A stretch of DNA of 64,000 bases from Streptomyces seoulensis. GTDB lineage: Bacteria; Actinomycetota; Actinomycetes; Streptomycetales; Streptomycetaceae. The position numbers were made by a program, and so were the translations under genes. The first letter of the stretch is position 1, and each line of letters starts with the position of its first letter. The DNA lies in NCBI RefSeq assembly GCF_004328625.1, contig NZ_CP032230.1, positions 1 to 64,000 of the forward strand, given 5' to 3'. Under the pieces are notes generated by a model. The model was not told where the DNA came from. It searched no databases and saw nothing but the letters and a program-made list of their open reading frames with translations. Of the stretch, positions 58,300-64,000 are shown piece after piece.

Positions 58300-58592
58300 G
58301 CGGCGCGCTCCTGCTCGGTGAGCCAGCGGTGGGCGACCTCGGTCTGGGCGCCGATCTGTGCGATGTGCCCGTTGAGGAGACCGGCGATGGCGGTGGCGTA
58401 GCCGCATACGTACAGGTTGGCGGGGACGAGGCCGGTGGGGGCGGCGTCGAGCATCTCCTCGGCGCGCTGCTTCAAGGCGTGGATGTCCTCGCCAGCGGTG
58501 TACTCGTCGTAGGCGTCGGCGATGCCGAGGCAGTAGAACGGGTCGCGGGCGAAGGGGCTGGGCGTGGTCGCCTCGCTGGTCATGGTGGTCAT
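58296..58592 (-). CDS. Hypothetical protein
   Basis: This 98-residue helical protein contains RDPFYCLGIADAYDEYTAGE and VPANLYVCGYATAIAGLLNG. Starts at 58592 or 58583 (both ATG) are possible. No function is known. Confidence 0.55.
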   Translation of the reverse strand: MTTMTSEATTPSPFARDPFYCLGIADAYDEYTAGEDIHALKQRAEEMLDAAPTGLVPANLYVCGYATAIAGLLNGHIAQIGAQTEVAHRWLTEQERAA

Positions 58593-58605
58593 GGGGGTGG
58601 CCCTT

Positions 58606-58932
58606 TCAGGCGGTGGGGTGGGTGATGGCGGGGCGGCAGTAGTCGTCGATGAGGTCGGTGTCCAGGGCGAGGGCGTGGACGTAGAGGGGGGTGCCGGTGC
58701 CGTGGTTGACGGTGGTGGTGAGGGTCCACTTGGTGACGCCGTCTCCGGCGGGCTGGTGGGTGATGGTGCCGCCGGCAGCCAGGTACCAGGCTTCGAGTTC
58801 GGTGAGGCTGGCGGTGAAGATGTGTGCGGCGTCGTGGTGGCTGGTGATGCGGGCGTGGGGGAGGTCGTTCCACTCGGCGAAGACTTCGGCCTGCTGGGCG
58901 GGGGTGAGGGGGCGGAGCCGAGTGGTGTGCAT
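58606..58932 (-). CDS. Hypothetical protein
   Basis: The ATG at 58932 gives 108 residues: a helical N-terminus (AQQAEVFAEWNDLPHARITS) followed by a beta-rich C-terminal part (VTKWTLTTTVNHGTGTPLYV). No family. The hairpin at 58968-59000 separates it from the upstream gene. Confidence 0.55.
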   Translation of the reverse strand: MHTTRLRPLTPAQQAEVFAEWNDLPHARITSHHDAAHIFTASLTELEAWYLAAGGTITHQPAGDGVTKWTLTTTVNHGTGTPLYVHALALDTDLIDDYCRPAITHPTA

Positions 58933-58967
58933 GTGGTTCTCCCTGTGGTCGTGCGGGGGGTGGGTCA

Positions 58968-59000
58968 CCCGGCCGTGCAGCGTGAACGTGCACGGCCGGG
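58968..59000 (-). terminator. Hairpin between small genes
   Basis: CCCGGCCGTGCA and TGCACGGCCGGG are perfect 12-bp arms with a 9-nt loop, located just downstream of the 69-residue gene. Confidence 0.65.
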
Positions 59001-59015
59001 GAGTCGGCGGAGGGA

Positions 59016-59225
59016 TCAGAAGCAGAGGTCACAGGTGCAGTGCACGCGGGTGACCCGGTCGGTGCCCTCGTCGTCGGGCCGGAAGCTGCTGCGGCAGAAC
59101 CTGCTAGGCCAGTGCTGGACGGGGAAGCCGGGGCGGCACTCGGGGCACTCGCTCGGACGCCGGTTACTGCGGGCCTCCTGAGAGGCCTCATCCCGCGTGA
59201 GGGAAGGGATTGTGTAGCCAGCCAT
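59016..59225 (-). CDS. Small cysteine-rich protein
   Basis: This 69-residue protein has CPEC near the middle and CTCDLC at its C-terminus, with FCRSSFRP between. It probably binds zinc. It lies downstream of the 109-residue gene led by the fourth AAGCAT promoter copy. Confidence 0.52.
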   Translation of the reverse strand: MAGYTIPSLTRDEASQEARSNRRPSECPECRPGFPVQHWPSRFCRSSFRPDDEGTDRVTRVHCTCDLCF

Positions 59226-59243
59226 AGGGCGCTCTCCTCTGAG

Positions 59244-59573
59244 TTAGGCGGTTTCGCGGTGGTGGTCGGCGCAGGTGGGGCACTGGACGCGGCCGAGGTT
59301 GTAGCCGCCGGTCCACTCGATGACGTGGGCGTCGGGGTGTTCGGCGTCGAAGACGAGGCCGCAGACGCAGGAGCAGGCGCAGCGCCGTATGTCGCCGCTC
59401 GGGGGGAGGGTCATGCCGATGGTGGCGGCGGCGCGGGCCATGAGGGTGAGGAAGTGGTCGTTTGTGCCCGCTTCGTCGGCCTGCTCCATCAGCTCGTCGA
59501 AGGTGTCCTGGATGTCCGTGGGGAGGTCGCGGTAGTCGACGGTGTCGATTCGGGCGTGCGTCATCACGGCCAC
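59244..59573 (-). CDS. Hypothetical protein with cysteine cluster
   Basis: A GTG at 59573 with GGAG 5 nt upstream gives 109 residues. A helical N-terminus is followed by CACSCVCG and CPTCADHH, suggesting metal binding. It is the first gene after the AAGCAT promoter copy at 59644. Confidence 0.6.
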   Translation of the reverse strand: MAVMTHARIDTVDYRDLPTDIQDTFDELMEQADEAGTNDHFLTLMARAAATIGMTLPPSGDIRRCACSCVCGLVFDAEHPDAHVIEWTGGYNLGRVQCPTCADHHRETA

Positions 59574-59643
59574 GGTGGCTCCAGGGGGTGCGAGAGAGGG
59601 GCAACAGGCTGTCGCTGATGCGGTGTTGCCTTGCTACGCCTCC

Positions 59644-59677
59644 ACCATACCCCTCTAAGCATGGAGTCACAATGCTT
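59644..59677 (-). promoter_or_regulatory. AAGCAT-operator promoter copy 4
   Basis: TTGTGA and TATGGT with a 17-nt spacer; AAGCAT-N9-ATGCTT is a perfect inverted repeat over the -35. This is the cleanest of the four copies. Confidence 0.72.
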
Positions 59678-59749
59678 TCTCGGGGTTGGGTATGAGAAAG
59701 GGGCCCCCGCCCGTCACAGGCGAAGGCCCCACTTGAACTCAGCAGCAGG

Positions 59750-59977
59750 TCAGCGGGAGTCCACCCACCGCGCATGCACCACCAGCAGATCCGACCACGA
59801 CGCCTTCACGGGCCTGCCCCGGCCGGCCTGGTTGAGCTCCACACCCTGGAGCTTGCACTGCCGGACGAGCGTCTCCCGCGCGATGGGGTGCCCGGTCTCG
59901 GCGAACAGAAGGAGAGCCTCCGGCACGCTGATTTCGTCAGCGGCAGGCTCGTAGGGGGTGAGCATGCTTGCGGCCAT
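59750..59977 (-). CDS. Small winged-helix-like protein
   Basis: This protein has 75 residues. ISVPEALLLFAETGHPIARE followed by TLVRQCKLQGVELNQAGRGR resembles an excisionase-type or MerR-like winged helix, ending in a strand-wing and basic patch. It could regulate transcription or site-specific recombination; with no integrase seen, the former is likelier. Confidence 0.58.
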   Translation of the reverse strand: MAASMLTPYEPAADEISVPEALLLFAETGHPIARETLVRQCKLQGVELNQAGRGRPVKASWSDLLVVHARWVDSR

Positions 59978-60115
59978 AGCGGCCTCCCGTTCTCAGGCGG
60001 CCATCGTTCGCAGCTCCGGCGGCCGAGACTCGGACACGCAACCCCTTGTGGGGGTGTGCGCTGGTGAGGGTTATGAGGTTGTTGAACCTACAGTCTTTGA
60101 CACGCGAACCATCAG

Positions 60116-60658
60116 TCAGGTTGCACGGGCCTGACGGAAAGTTTCCTGGGACATCACCCAGGCGTGCGCGAGGTGGGCGACGGTGAAGCGTCGGCTGGCG
60201 CCGTCACGTGCGGTGCAGCGCCGGTTGGTGCAGATAGCCCGCTGGTCCGATCGCAGCCACTCCAGGCCGAACGTGCGGCATTTGGGGCAGCGTTCCTTGC
60301 GGATGACGAGCCGGTCCCCGGCGCGCAGGGAGTGTTCGAGGTAGTGGCGGCGTTCGATGACGGCGAGACGCAGCCGGGCCTCTTCGGGGGCGTGCGCGGT
60401 GTGTTCCCGGCACCAGTCGTAGACGGCATCGACCGTGGCGGGTGCGGGGCCGGCGTCGGGGTTGACGGCGCGGGTGTGATCGGTGACTTCGTGGACGGAG
60501 GCGGTGATGTGGTCGTGGGTGCTGAGGTTCAGCGGGGTGCCGGCCTCGGTGGTGGTGCGGTGGCCTTCGACGGGTCCGGTGACGGGGTGTTCGCGGAAGT
60601 ACTGGTGGAGGACGGCTAGGCGTGAGGCTGCGTCGTCTTCGTCGGTTCTGGTGCCCAT
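60116..60658 (-). CDS. Zinc-ribbon hypothetical protein
   Basis: This protein has 180 residues. CPKCRTFGLEWLRSDQRAIC and CTARDGASRRFTV form a four-cysteine ribbon late in the protein, preceded by a helical domain (ARLRLAVIERRHYLEHSLRA). Similar proteins are frequent in actinophages. Function unknown. The 218-bp upstream gap (60659-60876) has no convincing gene; it is AT-richer around 60790-60845 and may hold its promoter. Confidence 0.6.
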   Translation of the reverse strand: MGTRTDEDDAASRLAVLHQYFREHPVTGPVEGHRTTTEAGTPLNLSTHDHITASVHEVTDHTRAVNPDAGPAPATVDAVYDWCREHTAHAPEEARLRLAVIERRHYLEHSLRAGDRLVIRKERCPKCRTFGLEWLRSDQRAICTNRRCTARDGASRRFTVAHLAHAWVMSQETFRQARAT

Positions 60659-60876
60659 GGGTTGTGTCCCCGTCCCCTAGGCGGCCGGTGGCGCGTGCAC
60701 CGGGCTGTGGGTGTGCGGGGCGCGCGCCGGAGGCCGGATGGTGTGACTCCGGTGGTCCGGACGCCCATCATGGCATGGGTGGGGCGGGTGTTGAACTCAT
60801 CGTCAAAAATGATCAACAGAGTGTGTTGGTGGGTAGTCAAGACCCTTTGGAGAGACGGCACATCAGAGAGGCATAT

Positions 60877-61143
60877 TCAGATGAGGCCCGGTGCCTGTTC
60901 CATCCCCCGGACCATGGCGAGGAGTTCGGCGAGCTCGCTGTCCTCTACGTGAATGAGGCCGGTCGCCTGGGAGCCCTCTATGGCCTGCGCGCAGATCTGG
61001 AGTGTGAGCCGGAAGGCGGCTGCGGTGTCCTCGTCGGCGAGGGTGAGACCCAGGCCGGTGAACCGGGTCTCAAGGGTTTCCGCCCAGGCTTTCATGGCGG
61101 GCGTGGCGGGGGGTTGGGGAGCGGGTGGTTCTGGTGTGGTCAT
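60877..61143 (-). CDS. Hypothetical protein
   Basis: The ATG at 61143 gives 88 residues. A Pro/Ala-rich start is followed by a helical body (ADEDTAAAFRLTLQICAQAI). No family is recognised. Confidence 0.5.
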   Translation of the reverse strand: MTTPEPPAPQPPATPAMKAWAETLETRFTGLGLTLADEDTAAAFRLTLQICAQAIEGSQATGLIHVEDSELAELLAMVRGMEQAPGLI

Positions 61144-61700
61144 GTGCCACCGTCCCTGGGCTGTGGTCCGTGCGCGGCGCCGTGCGAGGTCGATTACGGC
61201 GGGGCGGGTGGGATTGTTCAGGGGGCGGGGGTTGGCCGGCTCTGCTGCGGACATAGGTCCGGCTCCACATCCTCCGGCAGCTGGGAAGGGTCCCGTGGGG
61301 TTGGTCGAGCCCTGGCGGGTTGGTGTGTGGCTGCCAGTCCACTGCACCGGTAGGTCACTGTGGCATGGCTGGGTGTGGGTGTGGGTGGTCGGGTCGTGTT
61401 TTAACGCTGTTGTGACCGGATGTGGCTACTCGTGTGGCTCGTTCCACTACCGCGAGTGAAGCTCTGGGGTGATATAGGGATATCTCTGCTTCGGGGTGGC
61501 GGCTGGGGGGCGGCGGGAAGTCGTGGGACCTGAACGCTTCGGGGGCCGCTACACGCGGGGGTGGTGTGTGGGCGTGCCCGTCAGGTGACGGCAGTCTAGT
61601 CCGGCAGTTCACCACCCGGTAGGGGTTGATTCCCTTCCGCTTGCCCGCCGTTGGCCGGGGCGGGTCTGGCGTGCGGCGAAGGCCCGCTGAGACGACGAAA
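61144..61700. other. Intergenic region between partition and early genes
   Basis: This 557-bp stretch has no supported gene. It is AT-richer near 61395-61485 and contains GATAT-AGGG-ATATC (61471-61484), a perfect inverted repeat, plus ACTCG/CGAGT arms around 61430-61455. It may hold a promoter for the minus-strand genes, or a maintenance element. Confidence 0.5.
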
Positions 61701-61744
61701 GCGGCCCCGGCCGCCACCCGTCAGGGCAGGCAGGCCGGGGCCGC
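61701..61744 (-). terminator. Terminator after parB
   Basis: GCGGCCCCGGCC and GGCCGGGGCCGC are perfect 12-bp arms, 20-nt loop, immediately after the parB stop. Confidence 0.8.
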
Positions 61745-61746
61745 GG

Positions 61747-62889
61747 TCATGCTTGTCGAGCCTTGACTGCCGCCTGAGTCTCCTCATCACGGCCGAGGCC
61801 AAGGAAGACGGTCGCCCGATCTTCGGCGGCCATCTTCCGCAAGAGCAAGAAGAGAGCCTCGCCGCCATGCTCGTAGGGGAAGCGCGGTGCCTGATTCTCC
61901 GCTTCCGCCGCAGTGGTGTCACGCGGCTCCGGAATCGACTCCGCGGTGCGGGTCTTGCCCAGTTCCGGCCCGCCGTCGCTGGGGTTGGGGTGTGCCGGTA
62001 CGGCCGGCTTGGGAGCCGGTGCCGCCTCCGCTGGCGGGTATACCGCGGTATACGCGTCGGCCTCCTGCTGGGCTGGTACCTCCACTTGGGCCGGCGCCTC
62101 CACCTCAGGTCTGCTGGCAACCGCAGGCTCCACGGGAGGCGTCTCGGGCACCGTGTATACCGCGGTATACGCCGCCGGGGTCTCGGCGACGCCCGGCCGC
62201 TGCTGCTTGGTGGGGCGGGGCTGCTCCTGGTCCAGCTTCCAGGTGGCGTACTGCTCCTCCGGCGGCATCGCCGCATAGCGGCGCATCTCCCGGAACGCAG
62301 TCAGCTGGCCGTCGAGAACAAGCTGCACCATCTCGTCGGTGAGCCGAAGCAGGCCGATGCGCTGGTTGAACCACTGCTTCGACTTGCCCATGGCCTTGGC
62401 CGCGGCGGACTGGTTGCCGTCGTGGAGGGTGAGCATGGCGTGCAGGCCGTTGGCTTCCTCGATGGGGTTGAAGTTGGCGCGCTGCACGTTCTCGGACAGC
62501 ACCGCGGCGAGGAACCGGATACGGGACTCGGTGAGGTCGTGCCGGATCAGAAGATCCAGACTCTCCAGGCCGACGTTCACGGCCGCGCGCCAGCGGCGTT
62601 CACCAGCAGCCATCACGTACCGGCAGGTGTCCGGGAGCTCGTCGGCGTGCTCCGGATAGAGCTTGAGGTAGCTGGCTTTGGGGACGGCTACGCAGGGCTG
62701 GAGCTGCCCGGCCCGCATGTCTTCGCCGAGCTCGGTGAGTTCGGTTTCGTCGAAGTTCCGTCGCGGGTTCAGCGGGGTGGGGGCGACGGTGTTCGGGTGT
62801 ACGTGGAGCAGGTCGGGTCGGCTGGCGCCGGGCACGGTCTCGACTTTGCTGGTGGCGAGGGAGGCGAGGGAGATGCGCTTGCCGGACAT
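61747..62889 (-). CDS. parB: ParB-like partition protein
   Basis: The ATG at 62889 overlaps the parA stop (TAATG) and gives 380 residues. The ParB box carries NPRRNFDETELTELGED and AAGERRWRAA. The HTH follows (GNQSAAAKAMGKSKQWFNQR). A long Pro/Ala-rich linker contains AYTAVY twice, each encoded by a 16-bp palindrome, then a helical C-terminal domain (ALFLLLRKMAAEDRATVFLG). It should bind a centromere and work with ParA in plasmid segregation. Confidence 0.9.
   Translation of the reverse strand: MSGKRISLASLATSKVETVPGASRPDLLHVHPNTVAPTPLNPRRNFDETELTELGEDMRAGQLQPCVAVPKASYLKLYPEHADELPDTCRYVMAAGERRWRAAVNVGLESLDLLIRHDLTESRIRFLAAVLSENVQRANFNPIEEANGLHAMLTLHDGNQSAAAKAMGKSKQWFNQRIGLLRLTDEMVQLVLDGQLTAFREMRRYAAMPPEEQYATWKLDQEQPRPTKQQRPGVAETPAAYTAVYTVPETPPVEPAVASRPEVEAPAQVEVPAQQEADAYTAVYPPAEAAPAPKPAVPAHPNPSDGGPELGKTRTAESIPEPRDTTAAEAENQAPRFPYEHGGEALFLLLRKMAAEDRATVFLGLGRDEETQAAVKARQA
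62038..62053. repeat. 16-bp palindrome copy 1 (candidate parS), inside parB
   Basis: GTATACCGCGGTATAC is a perfect palindrome. It encodes part of AYTAVY in ParB. The identical sequence recurs at 62155 and 63676. Confidence 0.8.
62155..62170. repeat. 16-bp palindrome copy 2 (candidate parS), inside parB
   Basis: Identical GTATACCGCGGTATAC, 117 bp from copy 1 and in the same coding phase, again encoding AYTAVY. Confidence 0.8.
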
Positions 62890-63551
62890 TAGCGTCGGCC
62901 TCCGTAGCCGCGCTCGAGGGCCAGGCGGAAGTAGTCCTCGCGGGCGCGGAGGGTGGTGCCGTTGTCGGCGTACTGGGTGACGACCTTCCCTTCGGACGCC
63001 GCACGGGTGTGGATCTTGTATCGGCGGATGACGGTCTTCGCGCGGGGCCAGCCCATGGCGTCGATGTAGGCGATGGTGTCGTTGAGGTCGGCAACACCGT
63101 CGCGGGGGTCCCAGGCGTTGATGACGACGGTGTAGGGCAGGCCACGGGGCACGATGACCCGCTCGATGGTGCGGGCGGTCGGGTCGAACGCGAGGGGCTC
63201 GGGGGGCATGGGGACCAGAACGTCGTCGGCGACGTCGAGGGCGGCGGCGAGGATGTGTTCGTTCTCGAGGCTGCCGGGGGTGTCGATGAAGACGTGCTGC
63301 CGGCTGTCGGTGTCGCCGAGGACGTCGTGGGCGACGGCGGCGAGGTTGACGGCGGTGGTGGTCTTGCCGACTCCGCCCTTCTGGTTGCAGATGACGTGGA
63401 TCTGCGCGCCGAGGTTTTTCAGTTCGGCGAGGCTGGCGGGGTCTTCGTGGGCGGCGGCGAAGTCGAAGGGGAGGTCGTCGCCGACGCGGTCGGCCCACCA
63501 GATGGTTGACCCTTGGGGGTCGGTGGACACGACGAGGATGCTGGAAGGCAT
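62889..63551 (-). CDS. parA: ParA-like ATPase with permuted N-terminal motifs
   Basis: The ATG at 63551 has CGGAG upstream and gives 220 residues. Motif order is unusual: STDPQGSTIWWADRVGDDLP (the A'-type block) comes first at residues ~9-28, then Walker A CNQKGGVGKTTTAVNLAAVA at ~55-75, then Walker B-like HVFIDTPGSLENEH. In normal ParA the KGGVGKTT block is N-terminal and DPQGS follows. The remainder (LVPMPPEPLAFDPTARTIER and TVIRRYKIHTRAA) is ordinary. It is coupled to parB. Function depends on the fold tolerating the swap. Confidence 0.85.
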   Translation of the reverse strand: MPSSILVVSTDPQGSTIWWADRVGDDLPFDFAAAHEDPASLAELKNLGAQIHVICNQKGGVGKTTTAVNLAAVAHDVLGDTDSRQHVFIDTPGSLENEHILAAALDVADDVLVPMPPEPLAFDPTARTIERVIVPRGLPYTVVINAWDPRDGVADLNDTIAYIDAMGWPRAKTVIRRYKIHTRAASEGKVVTQYADNGTTLRAREDYFRLALERGYGGRR

Positions 63552-63712
63552 GGTGCTCCGTTCCGTGTGCTTCCCGGAGGGTTTCCGGTACTCGGACGGG
63601 CCATAGCTTCTCAGATCGGGTGGGTGGGGCTGCTGATTGGGAGGCGGTTTCGGGTTGGGATTTCTGTGCGGGCGTGTATACCGCGGTATACGCCTGAGCC
63701 GGGAGGGCGGGC
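63552..63712. other. parA upstream region with candidate parS
   Basis: This 161-bp stretch contains the third palindrome (63676-63691) and the parA ribosome site. No gene is supported on either strand. A centromere and parAB promoter region is the likely function. Confidence 0.6.
63676..63691. repeat. 16-bp palindrome copy 3 (candidate parS), upstream of parA
   Basis: Identical GTATACCGCGGTATAC, flanked by GGCGT and GCC. It lies about 125 bp before the parA start, a usual site for parS and autoregulation. Confidence 0.8.
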
Positions 63713-63880
63713 TCAGTCGTCGTCTTCGTCGTCCTCGTCGTCGTAGGGCTGCCCGTCCTCGTAGGCGGGTTCGAGGAACAGGGTGCGGTGGTCGTGGACG
63801 AGGGTGGGCCGCGGCCAGGCGGGGGCGGTTCGCGGGGTGTTGATGCGGGTGGCCGGCGGGCGAGGCGGGGCGGTGGTCAT
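63713..63880 (-). CDS. Small acidic-tailed protein
   Basis: The ATG at 63880 gives 55 residues: a Pro/Arg/Thr-rich N-terminus and an Asp/Glu-rich tail (YDDEDDEDDD). It overlaps the upstream partial gene by 4 nt (ATGA). No family is recognised. Confidence 0.55.
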   Translation of the reverse strand: MTTAPPRPPATRINTPRTAPAWPRPTLVHDHRTLFLEPAYEDGQPYDDEDDEDDD

Positions 63881-64000
63881 CGGATGCTCCGGACGGTCAG
63901 GGCTGGTTCGGGTGTGGGGGTGCCGGGTTGGAGGGTGGCGGGGTTGATGTGGCCGCGTGCCCACTGGTCGAGCCACGCCCGTTCTTGGTCGGTTTCGGCA
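63877..64000 (-). CDS. Partial CDS at right edge (C-terminus only)
   Basis: The frame enters at the right edge (AETDQERAWLDQWARGHINP visible) and stops at 63877 after LTVRSIR, overlapping the next gene's ATG. About 40 residues are seen. Identity unknown. Confidence 0.6.
   Translation of the reverse strand, partial: AETDQERAWLDQWARGHINPATLQPGTPTPEPALTVRSIR

Noticed and set aside
60616..60861. 81-codon minus-strand frame upstream of the zinc-ribbon gene
   Set aside because: No ribosome site; after a short hydrophobic start the text turns to Arg/Pro/Thr low complexity. More likely leader/promoter DNA.
1..64000. CRISPR arrays, insertion sequences, rRNA or tRNA genes, integrase
   Set aside because: Looked for and not seen. 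No regularly spaced repeats, transposase motifs or tyrosine/serine recombinase signatures were found.

Overview
The window is high-GC actinobacterial DNA. The evidence points to Streptomyces: codon bias, GTG starts, a WhiB-like protein, DUF6233, an MmyB-type XRE regulator, a type III polyketide synthase and an FtsK-type transfer protein. It combines a siphovirus virion module with plasmid genes for partition, replication and conjugation-like transfer, and no integrase is visible. I read it as part of a phage-plasmid (plasmid-like prophage) or a closely related temperate phage. No lysis genes are seen; they may lie beyond the left edge. No tRNA, rRNA, insertion sequence or CRISPR array was found.

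Layout. (1) 1-22523, minus strand: late module in canonical order from right to left: terS, terL, portal, scaffold, decoration protein, major capsid, head-tail connectors, tail terminator, major tail protein, tail chaperones with a -1 slippery site, tape measure, Dit-like protein, minor tail proteins. terL carries an intein whose HNH endonuclease lies in a different reading frame from the splicing domains. (2) 22626-23054, plus: lipoprotein. (3) 23225-32949, minus: transfer module built around an FtsK/TraB-like translocase with many small membrane or coiled-coil proteins. (4) 33159-37108, plus: GntR regulator, small protein, an initiator-like gene with iteron-like repeats inside its coding region, and a DnaB-like helicase. 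(5) 37240-45587, mostly plus: small genes, a DNA adenine methyltransferase-like gene, a DUF2493/SLOG protein and regulators. (6) 46098-49409, plus: cargo genes for an XRE/MmyB-type regulator, a type III polyketide synthase, a conserved hypothetical and a secreted metzincin protease. (7) 49627-61143, minus: DUF6233, NERD, LuxR-type regulator, DUF4326, SSB, HTH protein, WhiB-like protein, RusA and small genes. (8) 61747-64000, minus: parB, parA and two small genes.

Cross-cutting signals. ParA has its Walker A block after the DPQGS block, reversing the family order. A 16-bp perfect palindrome (GTATACCGCGGTATAC) occurs upstream of parA and twice inside parB, making it a candidate centromere site. 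Two promoter-like motif families recur: GAGGGAAC-N18-hexamer at eight gene starts, and TTGTGA-N17-TATGGT overlapping an AAGCAT-N9-ATGCTT operator at four. A beta-rich domain is shared, almost identically at DNA level in places, by the major tail and capsid decoration proteins.

How the parts work together. terS/terL and the head and tail genes would make siphovirus particles. parA/parB and the initiator/dnaB pair would maintain an extrachromosomal prophage. The FtsK-like module may allow conjugal spread. The regulators (GntR, XRE, LuxR, WhiB) probably govern the choice between modes. All functions were assigned by reading motifs and gene order, without database searches.
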